Notes: a model not told the origin generated them from the sequence alone. A DNA stretch of 43,079 nt from Schleiferiaceae bacterium (GCA_029254375.1 JAQWXR010000046.1:1-43079); one strand, 5' to 3'; positions 8,861-18,557 are shown, numbered from the stretch's first letter. A program made the numbers and translations.

Positions 8861-9606
8861 TTGCCTTTATTCGCTTCCTCAATGTAAGCATCCAAGGCTT
8901 GGCTCATGGATGTAAACTTGGGTGCGGGCACCCCAATATCCAAGCGCAGGGAGTTTTCTGCGATGGCAAGCTGCGTGGTGCTGCCAAAGGCGGCAAGGCG
9001 CGTATTTTCCTGCTTGAAATCAGGGAAGTTCTTTAGTAAAGATTTGATGCCCTCAGGACTAAAAAAGACCAAAACATCATACTTGACATCACTCAAATCA
9101 CTCAAATCGGAAGACACCGTTTGGTACATCGTAGCACGTGTCCATTTAATGTTTCCTTTTTCAAGCAACAGAGGAATTTCTGGATTGAGAATATCGGAAG
9201 TGGGGAGCATGAAGTGCTCTCCGCGCTGCTTCTTCAAGGTTGGAATGAGACCCGCCAAGTTGCCGGTGCCAGGGTAAATTTTGCGTTTTCTGTAAGGGAC
9301 AAACTTCTGCAAGTAGAAGGCTACGGCTTCCGAAACACAGAAATACTTCCAATCTGGATTGATGGCTACGCGCATTTCCTCGCACATGCGGAAGAAATGA
9401 TCGATCGCATTGCGACTCGTAAAGATGAATGCTTTGTGGTCGGCCGGACTCACCTTTTCCTTTCTAAAATCAGCCGCTGAGACAGCTAACACTTCGATGA
9501 AAGGACGAAAATCAACTTTAACTTTATGCTTATCAGCTAATTGAGTGTAGGGGTTGTTGCCGGCCTGTGGCTCGGGTTGGGATACCAGGATGCTCTTAAC
9601 CTTCAT
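8857..9606 (-). CDS. hemD: Uroporphyrinogen-III synthase family protein
   Basis: 249 residues of the HemD fold (two Rossmann-like halves). HemD cyclises hydroxymethylbilane to uroporphyrinogen III in tetrapyrrole synthesis. Recognisable segments are I-L-V-S-Q-P near the N-terminus, F-T-S-R-N-A-I near residue 63, the C-V-S-E-A-V-A-F-Y-L-Q-K region near 92, and F-F-S-P-E-G-I near 187. Bacteroidota HemD proteins are divergent and the catalytic role of this one is inferred from family. It overlaps the DUF4271 gene by 11 bp and rnpA by 4 bp. A promoter element lies inside the DUF4271 3' end. Confidence 0.85.
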   Translation of the reverse strand: MKVKSILVSQPEPQAGNNPYTQLADKHKVKVDFRPFIEVLAVSAADFRKEKVSPADHKAFIFTSRNAIDHFFRMCEEMRVAINPDWKYFCVSEAVAFYLQKFVPYRKRKIYPGTGNLAGLIPTLKKQRGEHFMLPTSDILNPEIPLLLEKGNIKWTRATMYQTVSSDLSDLSDVKYDVLVFFSPEGIKSLLKNFPDFKQENTRLAAFGSTTQLAIAENSLRLDIGVPAPKFTSMSQALDAYIEEANKGK

Positions 9607-10270
9607 AGGATTGAAAAAATAGGATCCAGAAAACAGGGCTAGTTTCTAGTGTGCAAAGGTACAAAATCGCTACATACCAAGGGTTATGTCTCTTGGAGAC
9701 GTATCGAAAAAAGGCCTTCCCAATTCCCAAAACATAAAGGGATAATGCTATAAGAACGACAAAAATGTAAAAGGGCTCCTGGATATTATGATGACTTTGG
9801 TCCGCTACGATAAACCATAATAAAAAGGGTAGGGCAATCCAAAGGGCGGGTAGGAATGAAAAGCGTTCCCCCCAATGATCCCAGTGATGGCGACTTTGAT
9901 CCCAAATAACACCATAAAGACTATGGATGATCAGCTGACTAGTTAATGCAGCGATAGGCAAAAGATATAAACCATACCATGGGCCTTGATAGCCAGGAAG
10001 TAAATGTGGGATGGAATCAGTCCCTAGAATGAGAAAGCCTAATAGACTTATTAAAGCCACCAGTAGAAAGTTGGGAATCCAAAGTTTAGTCGGTGAATCT
10101 TCCCAATGAGTAAAGCCTTCTATTGCATGAATCCAACGATTGGATGTGAGAGGAGCTCGATGAATCAATAGGCCAAGGGCCAAGCTGAGGAGGACGGCCA
10201 ACCAAAATAGCGCATCGGAGGGCACTACTCTCAAAGTGCCTTCTAACGCCGGGGGTAAGCCTGATTCCAT
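9596..10270 (-). CDS. DUF4271 integral membrane protein
   Basis: 224 residues from the ATG at 10270. It is strongly hydrophobic with about six membrane segments and charged or aromatic-rich loops. It matches the DUF4271 family by general layout and by its position directly upstream of hemD, an arrangement common in Bacteroidota. The C-terminus K-A-F-F-R-Y followed by W-Y-V-A-I-L-Y-L-C-T-L-E is characteristic. The function is unknown. The frame is open upstream to 10300, but the TAnnTTTG element at 10275-10282 supports the internal ATG. Confidence 0.75.
   Translation of the reverse strand: MESGLPPALEGTLRVVPSDALFWLAVLLSLALGLLIHRAPLTSNRWIHAIEGFTHWEDSPTKLWIPNFLLVALISLLGFLILGTDSIPHLLPGYQGPWYGLYLLPIAALTSQLIIHSLYGVIWDQSRHHWDHWGERFSFLPALWIALPFLLWFIVADQSHHNIQEPFYIFVVLIALSLYVLGIGKAFFRYVSKRHNPWYVAILYLCTLETSPVFWILFFQSYEG
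9654..9661 (-). promoter_or_regulatory. TAnnTTTG -7 element for hemD-rnpA
   Basis: The minus strand reads TACCTTTG inside the 3' coding end of the DUF4271 gene, 47 nt before the hemD ATG. It would allow hemD and rnpA to be transcribed independently of DUF4271, with a leader of about 42 nt. Confidence 0.5.
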
Positions 10271-10274
10271 GCGG

Positions 10275-10282
10275 CAAAGGTA
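10275..10282 (-). promoter_or_regulatory. TAnnTTTG -7 element abutting the DUF4271 start
   Basis: The minus strand reads TACCTTTG, 4 nt upstream of the ATG at 10270, with TTGACCC 15 nt further upstream (10294-10300). Transcription would begin at about the start codon, giving a leaderless message. Confidence 0.6.
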
Positions 10283-10346
10283 GAAGAGTTGAAGGGTCAA
10301 GTGCTCTTAAACGCGTATACCCTTTAACCCCTATTTTCTAAAGCGC

Positions 10347-12398
10347 TCAGTCCCAATGAAAATGTACACCTGCCTTGATCCAACGACCAGGCAAGGGAAC
10401 GTTGCCTCGGTCGAGAATGGAAGCATTGAAGAGGTTCATGGCATCCAGGTAGACGGTCATACCATCATGGTCGTAGCTCAAGCGGGCATCCACCGTTTGG
10501 AACGGAGCGTAGGAGGTAAGCTCTCCCCCGGGAAGCGCGTATTGACCTGCGCGGTCTTGACGGATGTACACGAGGCCCCCTTGAAAGCCTTTCATGGGGG
10601 CTGACTTAATACTAAGCTGAAGACGGTTGGACAAGTAGTCGAGCGCATAAATGGATTGTCCGTCCAAAGCAGAAGCGCTGTGGCTTGCGGCTTGGAAACG
10701 GGCGTCCCAGGTGAAAAGATCCACAGCGCTCCCACCTGTTTCCAGCTCAAGCCCTTGAATGCTGACCTGGGTGATGTTATCTGCCTGAAGAATTTGAGCG
10801 CCATCAACCGTGCGGTAGATCCAATCAATGAGGTTGCTGCCACGACGCTGGTAGGCAGTGGCCCTAATAAAGTGCGGCATACCACTCATTCCGCCGGTAA
10901 CATTAACAGGCGAGCGCCAAATCGATGTGCCTGCCTCCATATTCCAGGCATATTCGGGCTGCAACGTAGGGGAGCCTTGTGCACCGCCCAAAGTATAGTA
11001 CAAATCTGTGAAGGTGGGCAATCGGAAACTTCGATTAACGCTGGCGAAGAAGCGATCCGACTTCAAAGAAGATTCAGATGGTAGGGTGTAATTCGCTTCA
11101 ATATTTGGCAAATAGTCCAAACCATAACGATCATTGTAATTCAATCGAAGGTCCGCTTTCAGAGTGAAGGGCTTGGAAGGTTCGGTAAGCCGCGTACTTG
11201 CAAATATTCCGGCATTGTTTCGGGCATCGCCACGGGTGTAAAAAGAACGGTTGTCGGGAGCAGGGATGGGACTCAACAAAGCAGTGCCAAGCACCGAACT
11301 GACAATGCCGTCATGACGAATATCCGCACCAACAATCGTTCGCTTGTATTGGTTGATAGTGTAGGTAGCTTCTCCGCCAAAGGTTTGCGTTCGGTGGTTG
11401 TTGTGCTCTGTATACCAAGAGGGCGCCAAGCTCGAGTCTGTCGTGCGCATAAATTGGCCATTTTCGAAGCGCTGATAATAGCCTTGGTCTTCTCGGAAAA
11501 GCTCAAAGTGATCGCTGTGCTGACGTGCATAGATCTTAGCGGCCCATGGGAAGGCATTTAAATCCAACGCTGCACTAAACCCTGCAACGGCTTCGTATTG
11601 CTCTGGGAAGTTAAAAGAATAGAAATTCTGTGCACCAAAGCCCTTTGTCACCATGCCTAGATGGCCTTGAAGGATACGGCCACCTGCCAGAATGGTTTGA
11701 CTGCGCACATAGGCTTGGAGCTGACTGAAGTCGGTATTATTGATGGCCCCATCCGCTGCTTTATAGTCCATGTCCATGCGTACATGCGTGCCGGCAATTT
11801 GACCTAAGTACAAACCCGCTGCGCCACGTTGGTAGCCGAACTGACCGATACCGGCGTGCGCATAGCCGCCCTTATATTCTGGAGACCAGGTTTGAATGTC
11901 CACCACTCCCGCAAAGGCAAAAGGCCCAAAGCGATAAGAACCCCCACTTGGGAGAACTGAAATAGCTTGAATGGCCTCCATTGGAACCGGCAAATTCATG
12001 CTGTGATGACCCGTTTGGGGATCGGAATAAGGAATACCATTAACTAGGATCAGCACTTGGTCAAACGTCGATCCCCGAACAGAAATATCCGATTGAACAT
12101 CATTCAGGCTCCGGCTCCGGATATCTACAGAGCTAAAGCGTTGCTCAAGCACTTCGCTTGTGCTTTGGCTGGGTAGGCGTAAATCCTTGTTACTGTGTTC
12201 CACTTTGTGCCCCAATTCACCCCCCAAAACCCCAATTATAATTACGGGGTCCATCATGATGGTTTGGCCTGCCTGCCTAACTAAGACATCCGGCATGCGA
12301 AGTCCCTTGAATGCAAGAGAATCTGTGCGGTTAGTATCCTGCGCCCAACTAGAAAGACTAAGAACACTGCACGCAAGGAGAGATATGAATTTTCGCAT
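10347..12398 (-). CDS. TonB-dependent outer membrane receptor
   Basis: 683 residues from the ATG at 12398. A Sec signal peptide (M-R-K-F then a hydrophobic stretch ending S-S-W-A-Q) is followed by a plug domain containing D-I-S-V-R-G-S-T-F-D-Q-V and L-V-N-G-I-P-Y-S-D-P, then a beta-barrel of alternating aromatic strands. The last strand ends in H-F-H-W-D. There is no N-terminal carboxypeptidase-like domain. The ligand is unknown; neither a cognate surface lipoprotein nor a recognisable riboswitch is adjacent. Its ATG lies only 14 bp beyond the atpDC terminator, so its promoter must overlap that terminator or it depends on read-through. Confidence 0.88.
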   Translation of the reverse strand: MRKFISLLACSVLSLSSWAQDTNRTDSLAFKGLRMPDVLVRQAGQTIMMDPVIIIGVLGGELGHKVEHSNKDLRLPSQSTSEVLEQRFSSVDIRSRSLNDVQSDISVRGSTFDQVLILVNGIPYSDPQTGHHSMNLPVPMEAIQAISVLPSGGSYRFGPFAFAGVVDIQTWSPEYKGGYAHAGIGQFGYQRGAAGLYLGQIAGTHVRMDMDYKAADGAINNTDFSQLQAYVRSQTILAGGRILQGHLGMVTKGFGAQNFYSFNFPEQYEAVAGFSAALDLNAFPWAAKIYARQHSDHFELFREDQGYYQRFENGQFMRTTDSSLAPSWYTEHNNHRTQTFGGEATYTINQYKRTIVGADIRHDGIVSSVLGTALLSPIPAPDNRSFYTRGDARNNAGIFASTRLTEPSKPFTLKADLRLNYNDRYGLDYLPNIEANYTLPSESSLKSDRFFASVNRSFRLPTFTDLYYTLGGAQGSPTLQPEYAWNMEAGTSIWRSPVNVTGGMSGMPHFIRATAYQRRGSNLIDWIYRTVDGAQILQADNITQVSIQGLELETGGSAVDLFTWDARFQAASHSASALDGQSIYALDYLSNRLQLSIKSAPMKGFQGGLVYIRQDRAGQYALPGGELTSYAPFQTVDARLSYDHDGMTVYLDAMNLFNASILDRGNVPLPGRWIKAGVHFHWD

Positions 12399-12412
12399 AA
12401 TTAGTAAGCAAT

Positions 12413-12441
12413 AAAAAACCCGGCCCATTGGTGGGGCCGGG
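12413..12441 (-). terminator. Rho-independent terminator after atpD-atpC
   Basis: On the minus strand an 8-bp GC stem, CCCGGCCC with GGGCCGGG (arms 12434-12441 and 12419-12426) and a 7-nt loop, is followed by six T (12418-12413). It lies 24 bp after the atpC stop and just before the TonB receptor start codon. Confidence 0.9.
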
Positions 12442-12465
12442 CGCAAGATAAAAATTTTGAGAGGC

Positions 12466-12705
12466 CTATCTAGCCAGCACAGAAACGATATTGTTTGATA
12501 CTTCTACCACGCCGCCTTGTATATCTACTTCGCTACGGCCATTGGTGCCATCGATGATGATTTGACCCCGAGATAGTGAGGCCATGATGGGAGCGTGGTC
12601 CGTCAAAACTTGGAATAGTCCTTCCGTTCCAGGAAACTGGATTGCGGTCGCTTCCCCTTTAAAAAGGGACTTTTCCGGCGTAAGGATGTCAACGTGTAAT
12701 GCCAT
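12466..12705 (-). CDS. atpC: ATP synthase F1 epsilon subunit, short form
   Basis: 79 residues from the ATG at 12705. It corresponds to the N-terminal beta-sandwich of the epsilon subunit (L-T-P-E-K-S-L-F-K-G-E, F-Q-V-L-T-D-H-A-P-I), which joins the gamma shaft to the c-ring. The C-terminal helical hairpin that inhibits ATP hydrolysis in longer epsilons is absent, which is usual in this phylum. It starts 1 bp after the atpD stop. The longer frame to 12732 would overlap atpD and add an atypical basic N-terminus. Confidence 0.92.
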   Translation of the reverse strand: MALHVDILTPEKSLFKGEATAIQFPGTEGLFQVLTDHAPIMASLSRGQIIIDGTNGRSEVDIQGGVVEVSNNIVSVLAR

Positions 12706-12706
12706 A

Positions 12707-14260
<1,554 letters not shown>

Positions 14261-14971
14261 TTAGGAACGCATCTTTTTGTACAAGAAATAATGCGTCAAG
14301 GCAAGAAGTGGAAAGGTGAACATGCGCAAAACCCCATTGATCAGGCCATCTAGGGCCAAAACGAGCAAAAGCACGAGGGAAAAAAGCACACAGGCCCCAA
14401 AATTTGCTCGACCGCGAGCGATGCTTTGACGGATGGAGCCAAAGAAACTTTGGTGTTCAAAAACTCGGATAAACCAGGCCTGGATACTCAATGCCACCAT
14501 AGCCAGGCCGAGCAAAAGCAACGCAAGCCCGAGAAAACGTGAACGCGTCCAATCAATGTCATTTTGGAGCATATCCAAAAGCAGTTCGGGATCATTGCTA
14601 GCTTCGCGTTGAATAGACTCTAAGGCTGTTGCTGTGCTTGGATCCAAAAAGAGCGCCATGACAAATCCTAGAATCAAAGCGCTTGCAAAGAATAGGAAAA
14701 GGAGCATTAGGCCAAGCGTACCAGCATGCAAAAAGCCCTTACTTGCGGCCATGAGTTGTGGCTTTTCGCTCCAAGTACGGTATTCTCCAGCGTCAGCCGC
14801 AATGGCAACACTCATATACAATGCGGGCAAAACAAAGTAGGATAAAAAGAAGGGGAGTACTGGAATGTACTGTCCGAGGATGCTTGCCGCATAGGCCATC
14901 AATCCAAAAAGGAGGAAGTGACGCGGGGCTTGAATAAACGTTGCCCAGGCATTTTTGAGTGCATGTACCAT
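14261..14971 (-). CDS. Integral membrane protein, unassigned
   Basis: 236 residues from the ATG at 14971. About six hydrophobic segments are visible, with an Asp/Glu-rich loop (about residues 120-145) between the third and fourth. The C-terminal half, with R-V-F-E-H-Q-S-F-F-G-S-I-R-Q-S-I, recalls bacterial membrane proteins of the glycerophosphodiester-phosphodiesterase membrane-domain or DUF975 type, but I cannot place it firmly. It is transcribed toward atpD and divergent from ribF. A longer frame to 15037 would run across the ribF promoter. A one-mismatch -7 element 5 nt upstream supports the chosen start. Confidence 0.65.
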   Translation of the reverse strand: MVHALKNAWATFIQAPRHFLLFGLMAYAASILGQYIPVLPFFLSYFVLPALYMSVAIAADAGEYRTWSEKPQLMAASKGFLHAGTLGLMLLFLFFASALILGFVMALFLDPSTATALESIQREASNDPELLLDMLQNDIDWTRSRFLGLALLLLGLAMVALSIQAWFIRVFEHQSFFGSIRQSIARGRANFGACVLFSLVLLLVLALDGLINGVLRMFTFPLLALTHYFLYKKMRS

Positions 14972-14976
14972 GAGAG

Positions 14977-14984
14977 CAAAGATG
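14977..14984 (-). promoter_or_regulatory. Near-consensus -7 element for the 14261-14971 gene
   Basis: The minus strand reads CATCTTTG, one mismatch from TAnnTTTG, 5 nt before the ATG at 14971. The spacing equals that of three exact-match sites in the window. Confidence 0.35.
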
Positions 14985-14991
14985 GCTATGA

Positions 14992-14999
14992 TATCTTTG
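14992..14999 (+). promoter_or_regulatory. TAnnTTTG -7 element for ribF
   Basis: The plus strand reads TATCTTTG. The predicted transcription start near 15004 lies downstream of every in-frame ATG that precedes the conserved RibF sequence, and 18 nt separate the element from the GTG at 15018. It therefore helps decide the start codon. Confidence 0.6.
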
Positions 15000-15017
15000 C
15001 CAAATATCTCTGGCTTC

Positions 15018-15962
15018 GTGCAAACCTTCCCATCCATCTCTCAATTTCCTACTTTGAGCCACGCCGTGGCGACTACGGGCACATTTGATGGAGTTCATGC
15101 AGGCCACCAAGCCATATTGAAGCGTCTGATTTCCGCCGCAAAGGAACAGGGGGGGCAGAGTGTGCTGATCACCTTTGATCCTCACCCACGTAGATTAATT
15201 CATCCGGAATATCCCTTGGAGCTCCTTACCACTGTGCAAGAGCGCGCCGAGTTATTAGCGGAATTTGGGCTGGACTATTTGATTGTTCAGCCATTTACTG
15301 ATGCATTTTCCAAAACAGAGTCTATTGACTTTGTGCGCCAGCTTCTGGTCGAGAAAATTGGTGTTAAACGCCTCGTCATTGGACATGATCATCGCTTTGG
15401 ACGGAACCGAGAAGGAGGCTTTGAGCATCTTAAAGAGTTTGCCCCAGTGTATGGTTTTAACGTGGAAGAAATTCCCGCGCTAGACATTGAGGCCATGCAT
15501 GTCTCTTCCACCCAAATTCGTCAAGCCCTCCAAGCGGGCGAAATGGATAAAGCACGTTTGGCCTTGACCCGCCCCTATTTTGTTACGGGCGAAGTTGTAG
15601 AGGGCCGAAAAATTGGGCGGACCATTGGATTCCCAACGGCTAACATAGGAGGCCTCCATCCCGATAAGTTACTTCCTGCTCAAGGGGTCTATGCCGTTCG
15701 AGTGGACTTGCTCGACCAATCGGCATCTCCCACTACTCGCGGTTTGCCAGCTGTCGCAAATTACGGCCAGCGCCCGAGCATTGAGGCTGGTTTGGCCGTG
15801 TTAGAAGCCCATTTATTGGAAGGAGGACAAGATCTCTACGGCCAGCGGATTCGGGTGCATTTCATTGAACGCCTCCGGGGAGAGTACAGCTTTCCAAATC
15901 GCGAAGCCCTTGTCGCACAAATCGCTCAAGATGCCAGCGCCGCACGAGAGATTCTCAGTTAG
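15018..15962 (+). CDS. ribF: Bifunctional riboflavin kinase / FAD synthetase, GTG start
   Basis: 314 residues when started at the GTG at 15018. The N-terminal FAD synthetase domain shows T-T-G-T-F-D-G-V-H-A-G-H at about 19-30, and the C-terminal riboflavin kinase domain shows G-R-T-I-G-F-P-T-A-N-I. It converts riboflavin to FMN and then FAD. The GTG start gives a leader of the usual length for the family (F-P-S-I-S-Q-F-P-T-L-S-H-A-V-A-T-T-G). Upstream ATGs at 14955-14988 precede the promoter and overlap the divergent gene. It ends facing the thiamin-type TonB receptor, with a repeat-containing hairpin between them. Confidence 0.93.
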   Translation: MQTFPSISQFPTLSHAVATTGTFDGVHAGHQAILKRLISAAKEQGGQSVLITFDPHPRRLIHPEYPLELLTTVQERAELLAEFGLDYLIVQPFTDAFSKTESIDFVRQLLVEKIGVKRLVIGHDHRFGRNREGGFEHLKEFAPVYGFNVEEIPALDIEAMHVSSTQIRQALQAGEMDKARLALTRPYFVTGEVVEGRKIGRTIGFPTANIGGLHPDKLLPAQGVYAVRVDLLDQSASPTTRGLPAVANYGQRPSIEAGLAVLEAHLLEGGQDLYGQRIRVHFIERLRGEYSFPNREALVAQIAQDASAAREILS

Positions 15963-15973
15963 GGAAATAGTAG

Positions 15974-16049
15974 GTTAAAGAGTCAAAGGGTGTAGGAGAT
16001 GAAATGCCCCCTTCAACCCTTCAACCCTTCAACCCTTTCACTCTTGAAC
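15974..16049. repeat. Intergenic hairpin with triple TTCAACCC repeat
   Basis: Arms 15974-15991 and 16032-16049 form an imperfect inverted repeat (about 16 of 19 positions pair). Just inside the right arm are three tandem copies of TTCAACCC (16012-16035). It sits between convergent ribF and the TonB receptor and may act as a bidirectional terminator, but no clean T run follows. The motif CCCTTCAAC recurs in two other intergenic spaces of the window. Confidence 0.5.
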
Positions 16050-16054
16050 TTCGC

Positions 16055-18406
16055 TTAACCCTCCAAACCCAAGGTATAGGTCAGCATGATCATTCGACCG
16101 GCCATGGGGTAATAGAAATTTTCATCGGTGCGTTGACCGCCATAGAGGTAGCCCCAGGTGTATCCATTCGGGGCGAACTGCGCATTTAAAACGTTCAGCA
16201 GATCCACTTTTACCGTTCCCCAAGTCGCGGGACAGCTAAACTGGAGGTCAAATGTTTGGTAGGGATCTAGGCTACGAGAATTCTGTCCGGTATTGTCCAA
16301 GAACTGACGTCCGACCGCTTTGGCGCGAAGAGAAACATAGGCCTGAGACTCCAGGGGATTCATGGCGTCTATCGTCCAGACGTACTTAAGGATAGCATTA
16401 CCTATGAAGCTCGGAGAAAAGGCAATGGGGGTATTGGAATACAACGTTTTAACCTCGGAATAATCCTGGTAGTCAAAGAGGACTTCTTCAAAGGCCGCAA
16501 TGCGGTTACTGCTCAAGGTGCTGTTCGCGTACAAGCTCCAATGCTTGCCAAGCGTAGCTTCTGCATCCAGCTCAAAACCTCGGCGGAAGCTGCGGTCCAC
16601 GTTGGTACGCAATAGGGCACCGACATCGTTCAAAGCACCGGTAGCAATCAGCTGGTCTTTGTATTCCATAGCATATGCTGTCGCCTGCATGCGATAGCCA
16701 GGGCCACTAAGTATGTAGCCTGTTTCGAGGTCCAATAGGCGTTCGGATTTTGGGGCCTCTAATCCGCGGCGGTCAACAAAGTCGTTTCGGTTGGGCTCGC
16801 GATTGGCCATGGCGCCAGAGATGTAGAGGCGGTGGATGAGATTTTTATCTGAGGCCTTCATCCAGTCGATGCCGCCTTTTGGGTTGAAAAAGAGCTGGTT
16901 GTAGCCCAAATCCAAACGCGCCTGATCGTCCCCGAGGCCGTAGATGTAGTAGGACACGTTGCGAACCTGCACATCTCCATAGGCCACAAAGGGGCCAAAG
17001 GGAATTTCCGCCTTGGCGTAGCCCGTCACGTCCATTTTATCGCCTATCGCTTCATAGTAGCGGTATTCATTGGCTCCTTGGTAATCCTCGCGGTCCAGCC
17101 AAGAATTATAGCTTGTCCCAATGCTGGGCAGCGGGTTGACGCGCATCCAGGGCAGGGTGCCAAAGTGATCCCCTAGGTATCCATTCCAGAACGTGCCAAG
17201 GACGTACTTGCGATCCCCCACTTGTTTCACGAGCGCGGCATTCGTCCCCACCATCAAATTGTCCAACCATCGTTGGCGAACTAGATCTGTGGTGAAAACG
17301 GTGTCTCCATTTAAAATGGGATTTTCCAAACCATAATCTGCAAAAGCATCGCCGGCGCGGTACTGCTCAAAGTAGCCCTTGCCGGTCACAAAGTAGGTGT
17401 TGGCATTGAATTCCCAGCCCCATGGTAAATGGGCTTTTGTGATGAATTGTGTGTGTGATTGGCGGTACTGGTCGATCTCATTTGGATAGCGATAATAGTT
17501 GTAGGTACGCCAGCCCGAACGTCGCAAATTATCTGCATCTGCCGAATCCAAATAATTGCGCGCGATGTAATCTTCCACCCCCTGTTTGTCTCCTCGGTAC
17601 TGGGACTCGGGAATACCCCACCACGCTTGCTGAGTGCGCTCTTCGCCACTGAAATGAACCAAGCGGAGGTAGCCGCCACTAAGACGAACTTCTCCCGAAA
17701 TCAAGTACGACGTCAAATCGACCGAGGAACGGTCAACAAAGCCATTGCTTTTCATGCTGGAATAGCGACCCATGAAGGAAAAGGGTTTTTCGTCTTGGCC
17801 TTTAAAACCCACGCTGCCAGAATGCATGACGACCGATGCGCGGCTGCTCCCATACGAGCCACCGCCTAGGGTAAGCTGGGTAGATGCCGTCTTATTGGGT
17901 ACGCCTACCTCCATGGAGATGGACCCACCGAACGCGCCCGCACCGACCGTAGAGGTACCGACGCCGCGCTGAATTTGAATACTCGATAAGGAAGATGTCA
18001 AATCCGGGGTGTTTACCCAGAAAACACCATGTGATTCTGGATCATTTACCGGCGCCCCATTGATCGTAACGTTGATCCGCGTTTGGTCCATGCCACGCAT
18101 GCGTAAGTACGTATAGCCCATGCCCGTTCCCGCATCAGAGGATTGGGTCATCGAAGGCGTAAACTGCAGCACGTAGGGAATGTCCTGTCCCGTATTCATG
18201 TTGGACAGCATGCTTTGAGAAACGGAGCGCTCGTCCAATCTGTTCATGACCATCGTCTTGGCCGTGATAGGCGTTCGCTCCGAGGCGCGAACCTCCAAAA
18301 GTTCAACGCTGGGCAGGGAAATTTTGGGCAGTAAAGCCGTGTCAAGGAGTTGTGCATTCAGCGTTATAGCGCTGATCGTCAATAGGGCAAAAGCGGATGC
18401 TTTCAT
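16055..18406 (-). CDS. TonB-dependent receptor under TPP riboswitch, probable thiamin uptake
   Basis: 783 residues. A signal peptide (M-K-A-S-A-F-A-L-L then hydrophobic, ending N-A-Q) precedes a plug domain with T-Y-L-R-M-R-G-M-D-Q-T-R-I-N-V-T-I-N-G and N-D-P-E-S-H-G-V-F-W-V-N, then a beta-barrel ending Y-T-L-G-L-E-G. The barrel receptor role is clear from the family. Specificity for thiamin or a thiamin phosphate is inferred from the TPP riboswitch in its leader, as known for comparable Bacteroidota receptors. No PnuT/PnuC-type inner-membrane transporter gene is adjacent. The gene upstream is the PPTase-NadR-like fusion on the same strand. A 7-bp hairpin sits just before the ATG. Confidence 0.85.
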   Translation of the reverse strand: MKASAFALLTISAITLNAQLLDTALLPKISLPSVELLEVRASERTPITAKTMVMNRLDERSVSQSMLSNMNTGQDIPYVLQFTPSMTQSSDAGTGMGYTYLRMRGMDQTRINVTINGAPVNDPESHGVFWVNTPDLTSSLSSIQIQRGVGTSTVGAGAFGGSISMEVGVPNKTASTQLTLGGGSYGSSRASVVMHSGSVGFKGQDEKPFSFMGRYSSMKSNGFVDRSSVDLTSYLISGEVRLSGGYLRLVHFSGEERTQQAWWGIPESQYRGDKQGVEDYIARNYLDSADADNLRRSGWRTYNYYRYPNEIDQYRQSHTQFITKAHLPWGWEFNANTYFVTGKGYFEQYRAGDAFADYGLENPILNGDTVFTTDLVRQRWLDNLMVGTNAALVKQVGDRKYVLGTFWNGYLGDHFGTLPWMRVNPLPSIGTSYNSWLDREDYQGANEYRYYEAIGDKMDVTGYAKAEIPFGPFVAYGDVQVRNVSYYIYGLGDDQARLDLGYNQLFFNPKGGIDWMKASDKNLIHRLYISGAMANREPNRNDFVDRRGLEAPKSERLLDLETGYILSGPGYRMQATAYAMEYKDQLIATGALNDVGALLRTNVDRSFRRGFELDAEATLGKHWSLYANSTLSSNRIAAFEEVLFDYQDYSEVKTLYSNTPIAFSPSFIGNAILKYVWTIDAMNPLESQAYVSLRAKAVGRQFLDNTGQNSRSLDPYQTFDLQFSCPATWGTVKVDLLNVLNAQFAPNGYTWGYLYGGQRTDENFYYPMAGRMIMLTYTLGLEG

Positions 18407-18407
18407 A

Positions 18408-18436
18408 CTCGCTGGATTTAGTGGTTACACAGCGAG
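18408..18436 (-). promoter_or_regulatory. Hairpin immediately before the start codon (candidate expression platform)
   Basis: CTCGCTG (18436-18430 on minus) can pair with CAGCGAG (18414-18408), a perfect 7-bp stem with a 15-nt loop ending 1 nt before the ATG at 18406. It lies between the TPP aptamer and the start codon and could sequester the initiation region. There is no T run, so control of translation is more likely than termination. Confidence 0.5.
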
Positions 18437-18468
18437 GTGCCTGATTCAGGCGGCCCGAGAGGGCTTTT

Positions 18469-18540
18469 CCACTTCCTTGGCAGCATAACCTGCCCAGGTT
18501 CGTAGGGTATCATCTCAGCCGTTTCCGGCACCCCTGTGTA
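18469..18540 (-). ncRNA. TPP riboswitch aptamer (THI element)
   Basis: The minus strand shows the THI-box signature in order: CAGGGGTGCC, GGCTGAGAT, ACCC, GAACCTG, GGTTATGCTGCC and AAGGAAGT. A short P1 (CAC with GTG) closes it. The aptamer begins at the predicted transcription start set by the -7 element at 18545-18552. It should switch off the receptor when thiamin pyrophosphate is plentiful. Confidence 0.95.
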
Positions 18541-18544
18541 GGGT

Positions 18545-18552
18545 CAAAGATA
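18545..18552 (-). promoter_or_regulatory. TAnnTTTG -7 element upstream of the TPP riboswitch
   Basis: The minus strand reads TATCTTTG, placing the transcription start at about 18538-18540, the 5' edge of the aptamer. It lies just after the stop of the PPTase-NadR-like gene. Confidence 0.65.
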
Positions 18553-18557
18553 GAGGA

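Noticed and set aside
16012-16035. CRISPR-like repeat
   Set aside because: The units are 8 bp, directly abutting, with no spacers and no cas genes nearby.
17459-17869. Plus-strand ORF of 136 codons inside the thiamin-type TonB receptor
   Set aside because: It is antisense to a complete receptor gene with conserved plug and barrel; the composition is that of a reverse-frame shadow.
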